Shown here piece after piece: positions 6,642 through 12,788 of a stretch of 18,096 nt of DNA; position 1 is the stretch's first letter; each line of letters starts with the position of its first letter. The notes beneath the pieces are model-generated. The model was not told the origin of the DNA and did no database searches. It saw only the letters and a program-made list of their open reading frames with translations. Source of the DNA: Campylobacteraceae bacterium (GTDB lineage: Bacteria > Campylobacterota > Campylobacteria > Campylobacterales > Sulfurovaceae); contig JALSQB010000025.1 in the NCBI GenBank assembly GCA_026985655.1, positions 1 through 18,096 on the forward strand. The letters run 5' to 3'. Made by a program: the position numbers and the translations under genes.

Positions 6642-7622
6642 ATGATAGAAGAGCTTGAAATCGTTAAATACAAAGGTTTTAAAAACCTAAAACTCAATAA
6701 TCTAAGTCAAATCAATATTATTAGTGGTGAGAATAATATTGGGAAGACGGCTTTGTTGGAGGCTCTTTTTCTTGAAATTAAAACAAGTGACTTTTATAAT
6801 TCAGGAGGTGGTTCATTTCCTCTTTTACAAATTTTGAAGAATAGAAATATATCTCAAAATAATTTAGAAAAATATTTAAAAAAATTTTTATTTAAATCTA
6901 CAAATAACAATATACAATATAAAAATAGATATGAGTTAAGTGCAGATGAAAAAGAAGAATCAAAGGAATTTAGAGAAGATTATGAAGGTTTTATAATCGG
7001 TACTTGTGGTGCGATTGGATTAACTCCTATAGAAGTTTTAAAAAAACGTTTTGAAGATGAAAAGTATTTTAGCTATATCAATTCCTCCAAACCAACAAAT
7101 AAAAGCCTTGTAAAACTCTATTCAAATATTCAATCAAAAGGCATACAGCAGAAGTTTCTAAGCTATTTAAAACTGTTAGACAAGGATATTGAGTGGATAG
7201 AACCACAACTTTTAGATGATGAAATGCTTTTACGCATAAATCTTAAAAATCCTGAACGCTCACTTATCTCTTCTGAATTAGGAGAGGGAACGAACCGTTA
7301 TATTGAGATACTTTGTACTTTACTAAGTAACTCCAAGGGAACAGTTCTAATAGATGAAATAGAAAACGGAATTCACTACACAAAACTCTATGACATTTGG
7401 AAAGCCATCATTGAGATAGTTGAAAAAGAAGAGATTCAGCTTTTTGTGACGACCCATGATAGGGAATCGATAGAAGCTTTAAATAGAGCCAGTGAGGATA
7501 TGAAATTTAAGAAGATTACTTCTGTGACATTAGAGAAAGATGAAGACAATATTATTTATCCCATTATACGAAAGTATAGTTCATTTACAGCAACTGTAGA
7601 TTCTGGGATGGATATAAGATAA
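6642..7622 (+). CDS. AAA_15/AAA_21-type (OLD/RecF-like) ABC ATPase
   Basis: This 326-aa ATPase has an ABC/SMC-like head. It starts with the family N-terminus IEELEIVKYKGFKNLKL, then Walker A GENNIGKT (29-36), an A/T-rich variable middle region (about 45-160), the signature-like ELGEGTNR (212-219), Walker B VLIDEIENG (235-243, catalytic Glu239) and a switch His272 in FVTTHDRES. These are the hallmarks of the ATPase subunit of OLD-, PARIS- and Gabija-like systems. Upstream in-frame starts exist (TTG 6630, ATG 6636), but ATG 6642 is seven bases after GGA at 6632-6634, so it is preferred. Its stop overlaps the next ATG (TAATG), coupling it to the TOPRIM partner. One 120-base stretch (6841-6960) is about 15% G+C by count, against about 40% in a sampled part of pepN, suggesting acquisition. 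Confidence 0.85.
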   Translation: MIEELEIVKYKGFKNLKLNNLSQINIISGENNIGKTALLEALFLEIKTSDFYNSGGGSFPLLQILKNRNISQNNLEKYLKKFLFKSTNNNIQYKNRYELSADEKEESKEFREDYEGFIIGTCGAIGLTPIEVLKKRFEDEKYFSYINSSKPTNKSLVKLYSNIQSKGIQQKFLSYLKLLDKDIEWIEPQLLDDEMLLRINLKNPERSLISSELGEGTNRYIEILCTLLSNSKGTVLIDEIENGIHYTKLYDIWKAIIEIVEKEEIQLFVTTHDRESIEALNRASEDMKFKKITSVTLEKDEDNIIYPIIRKYSSFTATVDSGMDIR

Positions 7623-8278
7623 TGAAGATTTTATTAGTAGAGGGTATTACTGATGTTAATCTTGTACGATATATTTATAGTAAAATGAGTGATGAAAATA
7701 GTTTTGATGATTTTGAACCAAAAGGCAGAACAAAGCCTAAAATTGTAACTTTTGAAAATATAAAGTACAGAGAGTTTAGAATTATTAATTTAAATGGACA
7801 AGATAAGTTAAAAATAGCATTAGAAGATATTATTAAACCCATGGAGCGTAAAATTACTAAAATTGCCATTTTGACAGATGCCGACAAAGATTTTGAAGCC
7901 TCAAAACAGTCTGTTATGAAAGCCATTGTAGAATCAACAATTGATAGCAATAAATTTAGCACATTTCTAACACCAAACAATAGTGAACTAGGAAACTTAG
8001 AAACGCTACTCTTATCGTCATTGGATATAGACGAAATTCTTCAACTTCAATGTTTCCAAGAGTACAAAAAATGTTTAACAAATAGCATAGAAGAGATTGA
8101 AAAAAGAGCCATAGACAAACATGAAGTCGAAGCTTATATCAAATTTTCAGCAAAACCTCGTAACCGAAATCAAGCCCAATTCTCATTTATAGACAGCAAT
8201 GGAGATACAGGTTTATGGGACTTGTCAAGAGAAGAGTTTAGTCCCATTATTAAATTTGTTCAATCAGTTTTTATATAA
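7622..8278 (+). CDS. TOPRIM-like (DUF3226-type) protein, predicted effector nuclease
   Basis: This 218-aa protein has a TOPRIM-like fold. The first strand ends in LLVEGITD with the catalytic-type Glu at 7 and Asp at 11, then a central ILTDADKD with the DxD pair D86/D88, and ELGNLETLLL (122-131, Glu127). That motif layout matches the DUF3226 group of TOPRIM-related proteins. TOPRIM domains use metal bound by these acidic residues to cut or join nucleic acid. It is coupled to the ATPase gene by a one-base stop/start overlap, the arrangement seen in split OLD-like and PARIS-like defence modules, where an ATPase sensor controls a TOPRIM nuclease. DUF3226 is related to, but distinct from, the DUF4435 of PARIS AriB. 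Target and trigger are unknown. Confidence 0.8.
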   Translation: MKILLVEGITDVNLVRYIYSKMSDENSFDDFEPKGRTKPKIVTFENIKYREFRIINLNGQDKLKIALEDIIKPMERKITKIAILTDADKDFEASKQSVMKAIVESTIDSNKFSTFLTPNNSELGNLETLLLSSLDIDEILQLQCFQEYKKCLTNSIEEIEKRAIDKHEVEAYIKFSAKPRNRNQAQFSFIDSNGDTGLWDLSREEFSPIIKFVQSVFI

Positions 8279-8308
8279 ATAATTAAAATACCAATACAAA
8301 GAGAAAAA

Positions 8309-10864
8309 ATGTCCCAAGCAAACGCCATATACTTAAAAGATTACGAAGAACCAAACTTCAAAATAAACTCCGTAAACCTTAGCTTTGAGCTAAATGAGGA
8401 TTATACTACCGTGACCAATGTTATGGAGATTTCAAAAGTCAATGAGAGCGTTAATAGTTTAACGCTAGATAGCATTGATTTGGAGTTAGAGCATATTTTT
8501 ATAGATGAAGTAGAGAGCAAAGATTTTAGCTATGAAAATGAACGGCTCACTATTAAGAACGTTCCTCAAAACTTTAGCCTCAAAATTGTTAATAAAATTT
8601 ACCCTGCACAAAATACAGAGCTAGAGGGCTTGTACCTTTCGAGTGGGATTTATTGTACGCAAAATGAGCCAGAGGGCTTTAGACGCATTACCCCTTACCT
8701 TGACCGACCTGATGTTATGTCGGTGTTTACTACGACCATTATTGCCGATGCTTCAAAATATCCTCTTTTACTTTCCAATGGGAACAAAGCTTCTGACTAC
8801 ACAAGCTTAGAAGATGGACGACACACAATGACATGGCACGACCCACACCCTAAACCCTCTTACCTTTTTGCGTTGGTTGCAGGTGATTTAGGTTCAGTGA
8901 GCGATGAATTTACCACAGCTTCAGGAAACAGCGTTGAGCTTAATATCTACTGCGATTTAGGCAATGAATCAAAATGTCACCACGCGATGAAGTCGCTTAA
9001 AGAGGCGATGGTTTGGGACGAAGAGAAATATGGTCGTGAGTATGACCTTGACATTTACAACATTGTAGCCGTTGATGCTTTTAATATGGGAGCGATGGAG
9101 AATAAAGGCTTAAATATTTTCAACACTTCAGCCGTCTTAGCCGATGCCGATGTGGCGACCGATGATAACTTTATGCGTATTCAGAGCATCATAGCCCATG
9201 AGTATTTTCACAATTGGACAGGTAACCGAGTCACCTGTAAAAACTGGTTTCAACTTACTTTAAAAGAGGGCTTAACGGTTTTTCGTGACCAATGTTTCTC
9301 GGCTGATTTAAACTCCAAAGAGGTGCAACGTATTAACGATGTGAAAGATTTGAGAGGCTACCAATTTGTTGAAGATGCTTCCCCCACAGCTCACCCCATT
9401 CAGCCAAAGTCTTACCTCTCTATGAACAACTTTTACACCTCTACGGTCTATGAAAAAGGGGCAGAGGTTATTCGCATGGTTCACACGCTTTTAGGTGAAG
9501 AGGCGTACCGAAAAGCGACCGACCTCTACTTTGAAACTTTTGATGGTCAAGCTGTTACGACCCAAGACTTTTTATGGGCGATGCAGGAGGCTTCAGGCAT
9601 TGACCTTAGCCATTTTGAACTTTGGTATGACCAATCAGGAACGCCCACACTTAAGGTAGAATGTGTTTTTGAAAATGGAGTTTACACGCTAACACTCACA
9701 CAGATTGTGCCTAACGCTGTTGATGGAAGCAAACAAAAGCCGTACTATTTTCCATTTACCATAGGACTTTTAGATGCCAATGGTGAAGAGATTTTAGAGA
9801 AGATGCTCATTGTTTCCAAAGAGCAAGAGAGCTTTAGTTTTGAGGGGCTAAAAGAGCGACCAACACTTTCGCTTAACCGTGACTTTTCTGCTCCTGTTAT
9901 GGTGGAGTATGCCAATGCAGATTATCCATTTTTGATGCAACACGACAAAAATGCTTTTGCCCAATATGATGCTACTCAAACTTTTGCCATTGAGAGCATT
10001 GAGAAAGTGATGCAAGGTGAAGCTGTTGATGAAGCATTCATTGAAGCCTATGGTAAAGTGTTAGAATTGGACATTGACCTCTCTTTTAAAGCTCTGTTGC
10101 TAGAGTTACCAAGCATTGGTACATTGATGCAACGCCAAGAGGTCGTGGACTTTGAAGTGCTTCAAGAAGCTAAAGAGACTTTTGCTCTTGCCCTTGCCAA
10201 AGCCCATAAAGCAAAATTTTTAGAACTTTACCACGCAAATCACGAGCCAAAATCAGGCATAGAGAGTGAAAATATTGCCAAACGAAGCCTAAAAAATATC
10301 TGTTTGCATCAACTCTCGGTACTTGATGAAAAAGCAATTATTGAACTGGCTCAAAAGCAGTATGTGGATTCTAACTCTATGTCTGACCGAATGGTGGCAT
10401 TGAACATTGTTGAAAACTCAAAAAATCATTACGAAGAGTATGAACTACTACACTTCTACCTAGAGTACAAAGAGAACACTTTGGTGATGAACAAATATTT
10501 AGCCACCAAAGCCTCCTCTTCACGAGAGGGCTTACTCCAAAGGGTTAAAGCCTTAGAGAGCGATGAAGTTTATGACATTAAAGTTCCTAACTTAGTACGT
10601 TCACTCATTGGTGCATTTACAGGAAACTACCAATACTTCCACGCCAAAGATGGTTCGGGTTATCAGTACTTAGCTGACAAACTCATAGAGCTTGACCCTA
10701 TTAATGCACAAATTGCTTCACGTTTAGCAGGAGCATTTAAGCTCTACAAAAAGATGAATGAGACCAATCAAAAGCTTATGAAAGTGGAAATAGAGAGAGT
10801 CCTAGCGACCAAAGATTTGTCGAAGAATAGTTTTGAGATTTTAGATAAGATTTTGAGAGGGTAA
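8309..10864 (+). CDS. pepN: Aminopeptidase N (M1 zinc metallopeptidase)
   Basis: PepN removes N-terminal amino acids from peptides in the cytoplasm and is a main general aminopeptidase. The 851-aa length is close to the 870 aa of E. coli PepN. The substrate motif GAMEN is at 261-265. The zinc site HEYFH is at 297-301, with the third ligand Glu320 after 18 residues (HExxH-x18-E). The transition-state Tyr381 lies in STVYEKGAEV. The N-terminal beta domain, catalytic domain and long alpha-helical C-terminal domain are all present. There is no signal peptide. The ribosome-binding site is weak (AGAG before the ATG). The last 34 bp of the gene are repeated 1.1 kb downstream, beyond the toxin-antitoxin pair, so the 3' end may have been rebuilt by an insertion. 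Confidence 0.97.
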   Translation: MSQANAIYLKDYEEPNFKINSVNLSFELNEDYTTVTNVMEISKVNESVNSLTLDSIDLELEHIFIDEVESKDFSYENERLTIKNVPQNFSLKIVNKIYPAQNTELEGLYLSSGIYCTQNEPEGFRRITPYLDRPDVMSVFTTTIIADASKYPLLLSNGNKASDYTSLEDGRHTMTWHDPHPKPSYLFALVAGDLGSVSDEFTTASGNSVELNIYCDLGNESKCHHAMKSLKEAMVWDEEKYGREYDLDIYNIVAVDAFNMGAMENKGLNIFNTSAVLADADVATDDNFMRIQSIIAHEYFHNWTGNRVTCKNWFQLTLKEGLTVFRDQCFSADLNSKEVQRINDVKDLRGYQFVEDASPTAHPIQPKSYLSMNNFYTSTVYEKGAEVIRMVHTLLGEEAYRKATDLYFETFDGQAVTTQDFLWAMQEASGIDLSHFELWYDQSGTPTLKVECVFENGVYTLTLTQIVPNAVDGSKQKPYYFPFTIGLLDANGEEILEKMLIVSKEQESFSFEGLKERPTLSLNRDFSAPVMVEYANADYPFLMQHDKNAFAQYDATQTFAIESIEKVMQGEAVDEAFIEAYGKVLELDIDLSFKALLLELPSIGTLMQRQEVVDFEVLQEAKETFALALAKAHKAKFLELYHANHEPKSGIESENIAKRSLKNICLHQLSVLDEKAIIELAQKQYVDSNSMSDRMVALNIVENSKNHYEEYELLHFYLEYKENTLVMNKYLATKASSSREGLLQRVKALESDEVYDIKVPNLVRSLIGAFTGNYQYFHAKDGSGYQYLADKLIELDPINAQIASRLAGAFKLYKKMNETNQKLMKVEIERVLATKDLSKNSFEILDKILRG
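10831..10864 (+). repeat. 34-bp direct repeat, copy 1 (pepN 3' end)
   Basis: These are the last 34 bases of pepN including the TAA stop. They match 11939-11972 in the same orientation at 33 of 34 positions (G at 10837 versus A at 11945). The two copies bracket the toxin-antitoxin pair, with a repeat period of 1108 bases. Confidence 0.9.
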
Positions 10865-10873
10865 TAAGTTTTT

Positions 10874-10894
10874 GGGGATAAAGTTTTATTCCCC
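10874..10894 (+). terminator. Possible terminator after pepN
   Basis: GGGGA (10874-10878) pairs with TCCCC (10890-10894), with partial extra pairing of the A/T loop, and is followed by TTTATT. It lies 9 bases beyond the pepN stop and may also limit read-through between pepN and the convergent toxin gene. Confidence 0.5.
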
Positions 10895-10951
10895 TTTATT
10901 CATTTGCTTCATCTCTTTATGCTGATAGATACCCACAACATTTTTCCAAAA

Positions 10952-11431
10952 TTAAAAATCATAAATTAAAGCTTTTAATACCTCTGAAAGCCGAAAATCA
11001 TTCGCTTCTACTTGTTTGACTATCTCAATTGCTTTGCTTTTAGAAACAATTTTTTTCTCCATAAGCTTCAGAACTATTCCCACAAAACCAATTATATTAA
11101 TCCCCAAAGATTTAGCCACTTTTCGTCCTTTTCTTTCATCTATAATCAAAGGAAGTTCGAGTTTCTTGGCTAGAGCTATTGACGCTGATTCGCCTGCATC
11201 TAACCTTTTTAGTAACATTTCAAGCATCTCATTGTCTTCAACAGCCATCAACACCAATTTATTTTCAGCTAAATAGAAATCAATCTTCTCTTTATGGTAA
11301 AATTTTTGGGTAATCTCAAAATAGACCTCATCACTAATGATAATCTCGTCAAATAGCTCAAAAAGAAGAGCAAAATTTTGTGTATCTAAAAGCGTTATTA
11401 GCGTGGAACTATCGGCAATAATTATCTTCAT
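10952..11431 (-). CDS. PIN-domain toxin (DUF3368 type)
   Basis: This 159-aa protein is a predicted PIN-fold ribonuclease of the DUF3368 group, the toxin half of a type II toxin-antitoxin pair. The acidic active-site residues are in the expected order: Asp7 in IIADSSTLITL, Glu39 in DEVYFEI, Asp78 and Glu81 in RLDAGESASIALAKKL, and Asp98 in LIIDERKGRKVAKSLGI. The NIIGFVGIVLKLMEKKI stretch (112-128) is typical of DUF3368. PIN toxins of this kind cut RNA when freed from the antitoxin; the substrate here is unknown. Its start overlaps the antitoxin stop by 4 bases (ATGA), so antitoxin is made first. It converges with pepN. All catalytic acids are kept, so it is probably active. Confidence 0.85.
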   Translation of the reverse strand: MKIIIADSSTLITLLDTQNFALLFELFDEIIISDEVYFEITQKFYHKEKIDFYLAENKLVLMAVEDNEMLEMLLKRLDAGESASIALAKKLELPLIIDERKGRKVAKSLGINIIGFVGIVLKLMEKKIVSKSKAIEIVKQVEANDFRLSEVLKALIYDF

Positions 11432-11757
11432 AAATCTTTAAAAGCTTCTAATTCATCGGCAACATCTGAAACGCTGTAATCTATGACAGGCATATTCATA
11501 GAGGCGAACATTCTACGAAGCTTGTCTTTTCTTACACCTAAAAACTCGGCTAATTTACCAAAAGATATTTCATCTTTTTTATAGAGGTCAAAATAGAGAA
11601 GCTCTTTAATGCTTTGATTGACCATGTTATCATCAAGTGGTAAAGTCACACCAATGGGTTTACCATGTTTTGTTACAAAAACAGGACTCCCTTTCGCAAG
11701 ATAAGCAGTCATAGTAGCTGGATTGTTCTTTATATCTCTTAGGGTTACACTTTGCAT
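11428..11757 (-). CDS. Antitoxin with Phd/YefM-like N-terminus and UPF0175-like C-terminus
   Basis: This 109-aa protein is encoded directly before the PIN toxin. The N-terminal half (MQSVTLRDIKNNPATMTAYLA...FVTKHGKPIGVTLPL, about 1-41) resembles the Phd/YefM antitoxin dimerisation and DNA-binding fold. The C-terminal half (about 52-105: LLYFDLYKKDEISFGKLAEFLGV, then MPVIDYSVSDVADELEAF) resembles UPF0175, the usual partner of DUF3368 toxins. The protein thus appears to combine two antitoxin types. The start is supported by AAAAGG about 8 bases upstream on the minus strand. Antitoxins of both kinds neutralise the toxin and usually repress their own promoter. A short palindrome at 11787-11797 is a candidate site. 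Confidence 0.8.
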   Translation of the reverse strand: MQSVTLRDIKNNPATMTAYLAKGSPVFVTKHGKPIGVTLPLDDNMVNQSIKELLYFDLYKKDEISFGKLAEFLGVRKDKLRRMFASMNMPVIDYSVSDVADELEAFKDL

Positions 11758-11786
11758 TTTATAGCCTTTTTAACTACGATTTATAG

Positions 11787-11797
11787 GATATAATATC
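11787..11797. promoter_or_regulatory. Palindrome in the TA promoter region, candidate operator
   Basis: GATAT and ATATC face each other around one base, 30 bases upstream of the antitoxin start. The surrounding sequence holds -10-like A/T hexamers for the minus strand (for example TATTAT inside the palindrome). It is a plausible autoregulation site, but short palindromes are common in A/T-rich DNA. Confidence 0.35.
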
Positions 11798-11938
11798 TTA
11801 GTATTTATAAATAAATCCTTATAGGCTGACTAAAAAATCAGCCATCGACCTTTTTCAAGGACAAAAAAAGATTAGCAGATAAAGTGGGTTCTATAGAAGA
11901 GGGTATCTTAGAAGTGTGTAAAGATGCGTTAAGTATGA

Positions 11939-11972
11939 TTTTGAAATTTTAGATAAGATTTTGAGAGGGTAA
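11939..11972 (+). repeat. 34-bp direct repeat, copy 2 (orphan pepN 3' end)
   Basis: This repeats the terminal 34 bases of pepN with one mismatch but is not joined to a pepN reading frame. Its end forms the left arm of a perfect 9-bp hairpin (11961-11983). That makes this copy look like the original pepN end with its original terminator, displaced by the inserted toxin-antitoxin segment. Confidence 0.85.
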
Positions 11973-11983
11973 AGCCCTCTCAA
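11961..11983. terminator. Perfect 9-bp hairpin, probable original pepN terminator shared with yjdM
   Basis: TTGAGAGGG (11961-11969) pairs with CCCTCTCAA (11975-11983) around a 5-base loop TAAAG that contains the repeated pepN stop codon. It lies 10 bases beyond the stop of the convergent zinc-ribbon gene. There is no T-run on either strand, so termination efficiency is uncertain. Confidence 0.5.
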
Positions 11984-11993
11984 GTAGTAATGC

Positions 11994-12329
11994 CTACGCC
12001 TTCTTAACAAATTGAGGCGTAATTTTTAACGCACCAATTTTAGGGATTTTACAATCAATAGTATGGTCATCTGGGCTAGGAACAAGTCTTATGCTTTTGA
12101 TTTTTGTTCCCACTTTAACCACAGAAGAGCTTCCTTTGATTTTTAAATCTTTGATGATGGTTACATCATCACCACTTCTTAGGGTTGCTCCGTTCGAGTC
12201 TTTAACGGTAAATTCCTCTTCTTCAGCTGGGTTTGCTTCCCACTCATAGGCACACTCTGGACAGATGAGTAATGCTCCATCTTCATAAGTATAGGTGCTT
12301 TCACATTTTGGACAATTTGGTAATTCCAT
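11994..12329 (-). CDS. yjdM: YjdM/PhnA-type zinc-ribbon protein
   Basis: This 111-aa cytoplasmic protein matches the YjdM (formerly PhnA) family. The N-terminal zinc ribbon has Cys at 6, 9, 23 and 26 (CPKC...CPEC, followed by AYEWE). The C-terminal PhnA domain shows VKDSNGATLRSGDDVTIIKDLKIKG (about 43-67) and ends in IDCKIPKIGALKITPQFVKKA. The family was named after the alkylphosphonate operon, but a role in phosphonate use is not established for most members and no phn gene is nearby. The start is supported by AAGGAA on the minus strand six bases upstream (12336-12341). It is transcribed divergently from the small zinc-motif gene at 12367. Confidence 0.93.
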   Translation of the reverse strand: MELPNCPKCESTYTYEDGALLICPECAYEWEANPAEEEEFTVKDSNGATLRSGDDVTIIKDLKIKGSSSVVKVGTKIKSIRLVPSPDDHTIDCKIPKIGALKITPQFVKKA

Positions 12330-12351
12330 TGACGATTCCTTGTAATTTTTG

Positions 12352-12360
12352 TGCTATTAT
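12352..12360 (+). promoter_or_regulatory. Extended -10 placing transcription start at the next ATG
   Basis: TG-c-TATTAT is an extended -10 with one mismatch to TATAAT. Exactly six bases separate it from the ATG at 12367, so the transcript is predicted to begin at or next to the start codon (leaderless). A TTGACG lies at 12329-12334 but at a poor 20-base spacing. Confidence 0.45.
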
Positions 12361-12366
12361 TACATA

Positions 12367-12756
12367 ATGAATCTAAAAAAGTCTCTCAAACCCATAAAAA
12401 ATAAGCTTCAGCATAAAAATAGACTCTATCACACCATTCGACGTGCCTATACACATCTATCTGAACTTAACAATGAAGAGATTTTAGACTACTATAACGT
12501 GGGTTCACTCAAAGAGCTAAAAGCACACATTGAGCATATAAAAGCAATACTCAAAAAACAGACCGAAGATTATGAAGAGAAATTAGCAGAATTAGATAGC
12601 TGTTTTTGTGTTGATTCTCGTGGTGACTTTAAGTACCTTTATGAAGACAAAAAAGAAGCACTAAAACAAATTGAGTACTCCATGCGAATCAAAGGTGTCA
12701 AGCTCACCCTTTATGCTTGTCCTTTTCATTGTGGGTGGCATTTATCTAAAACATAG
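12367..12756 (+). CDS. Small protein with C-terminal Cys/His (CGWHL) motif, unknown function
   Basis: This 129-aa protein has a basic N-terminus (MNLKKSLKPIKNKLQHKNRLYHTIRRAY), a charged helical middle (about 34-77) and a C-terminal block with C79, C81, C118, C122 and H121/H125 in SCFC...YACPFHCGWHLSK. The pattern of a charged residue and Tyr, then an Ala-rich helix, then Y-x-CP...CGWHL is a zinc-ribbon-like tail seen on many small uncharacterised proteins. Metal and nucleic-acid binding are inferred. The TTG at 12349 could extend it by six residues, but the ATG at 12367 is preferred. There is no ribosome-binding site before either, and a -10 element sits just upstream, suggesting leaderless translation. 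The tandem AAA+ gene follows after 32 bases. Confidence 0.7.
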   Translation: MNLKKSLKPIKNKLQHKNRLYHTIRRAYTHLSELNNEEILDYYNVGSLKELKAHIEHIKAILKKQTEDYEEKLAELDSCFCVDSRGDFKYLYEDKKEALKQIEYSMRIKGVKLTLYACPFHCGWHLSKT

Positions 12757-12788
12757 TAAACTTCTTGTTTAATTTATAGGAGGTCACT

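Larger units (their letters stand above)
11758..11993. other. 236-base gap holding the TA promoter, hairpins and pepN-tail copy
   Basis: From left to right it holds the antitoxin promoter region, a hairpin with arms GGCTGA/TCAGCC (11824-11829 and 11838-11843, 8-base loop), a plus-strand open stretch without a credible start that ends at a TAG (11950-11952), the second copy of the pepN tail and a terminator-like hairpin. Upstream of the repeat, weak similarity to pepN codons continues (AAAGAT at 11920-11925 versus 10811-10816), so this may be a decayed longer copy of the pepN 3' end. No intact gene was seen. Confidence 0.5.

Noticed and set aside
10831..11972. The 34-bp repeat as a transposon target-site duplication
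   Set aside because: Insertion-sequence duplications are normally 2-14 bp, and no transposase or terminal inverted repeats lie inside the interval.
11994..12329. YjdM/PhnA protein as evidence for phosphonate metabolism
   Set aside because: No other phn gene is present, and the family name does not reflect a shown role in phosphonate breakdown.
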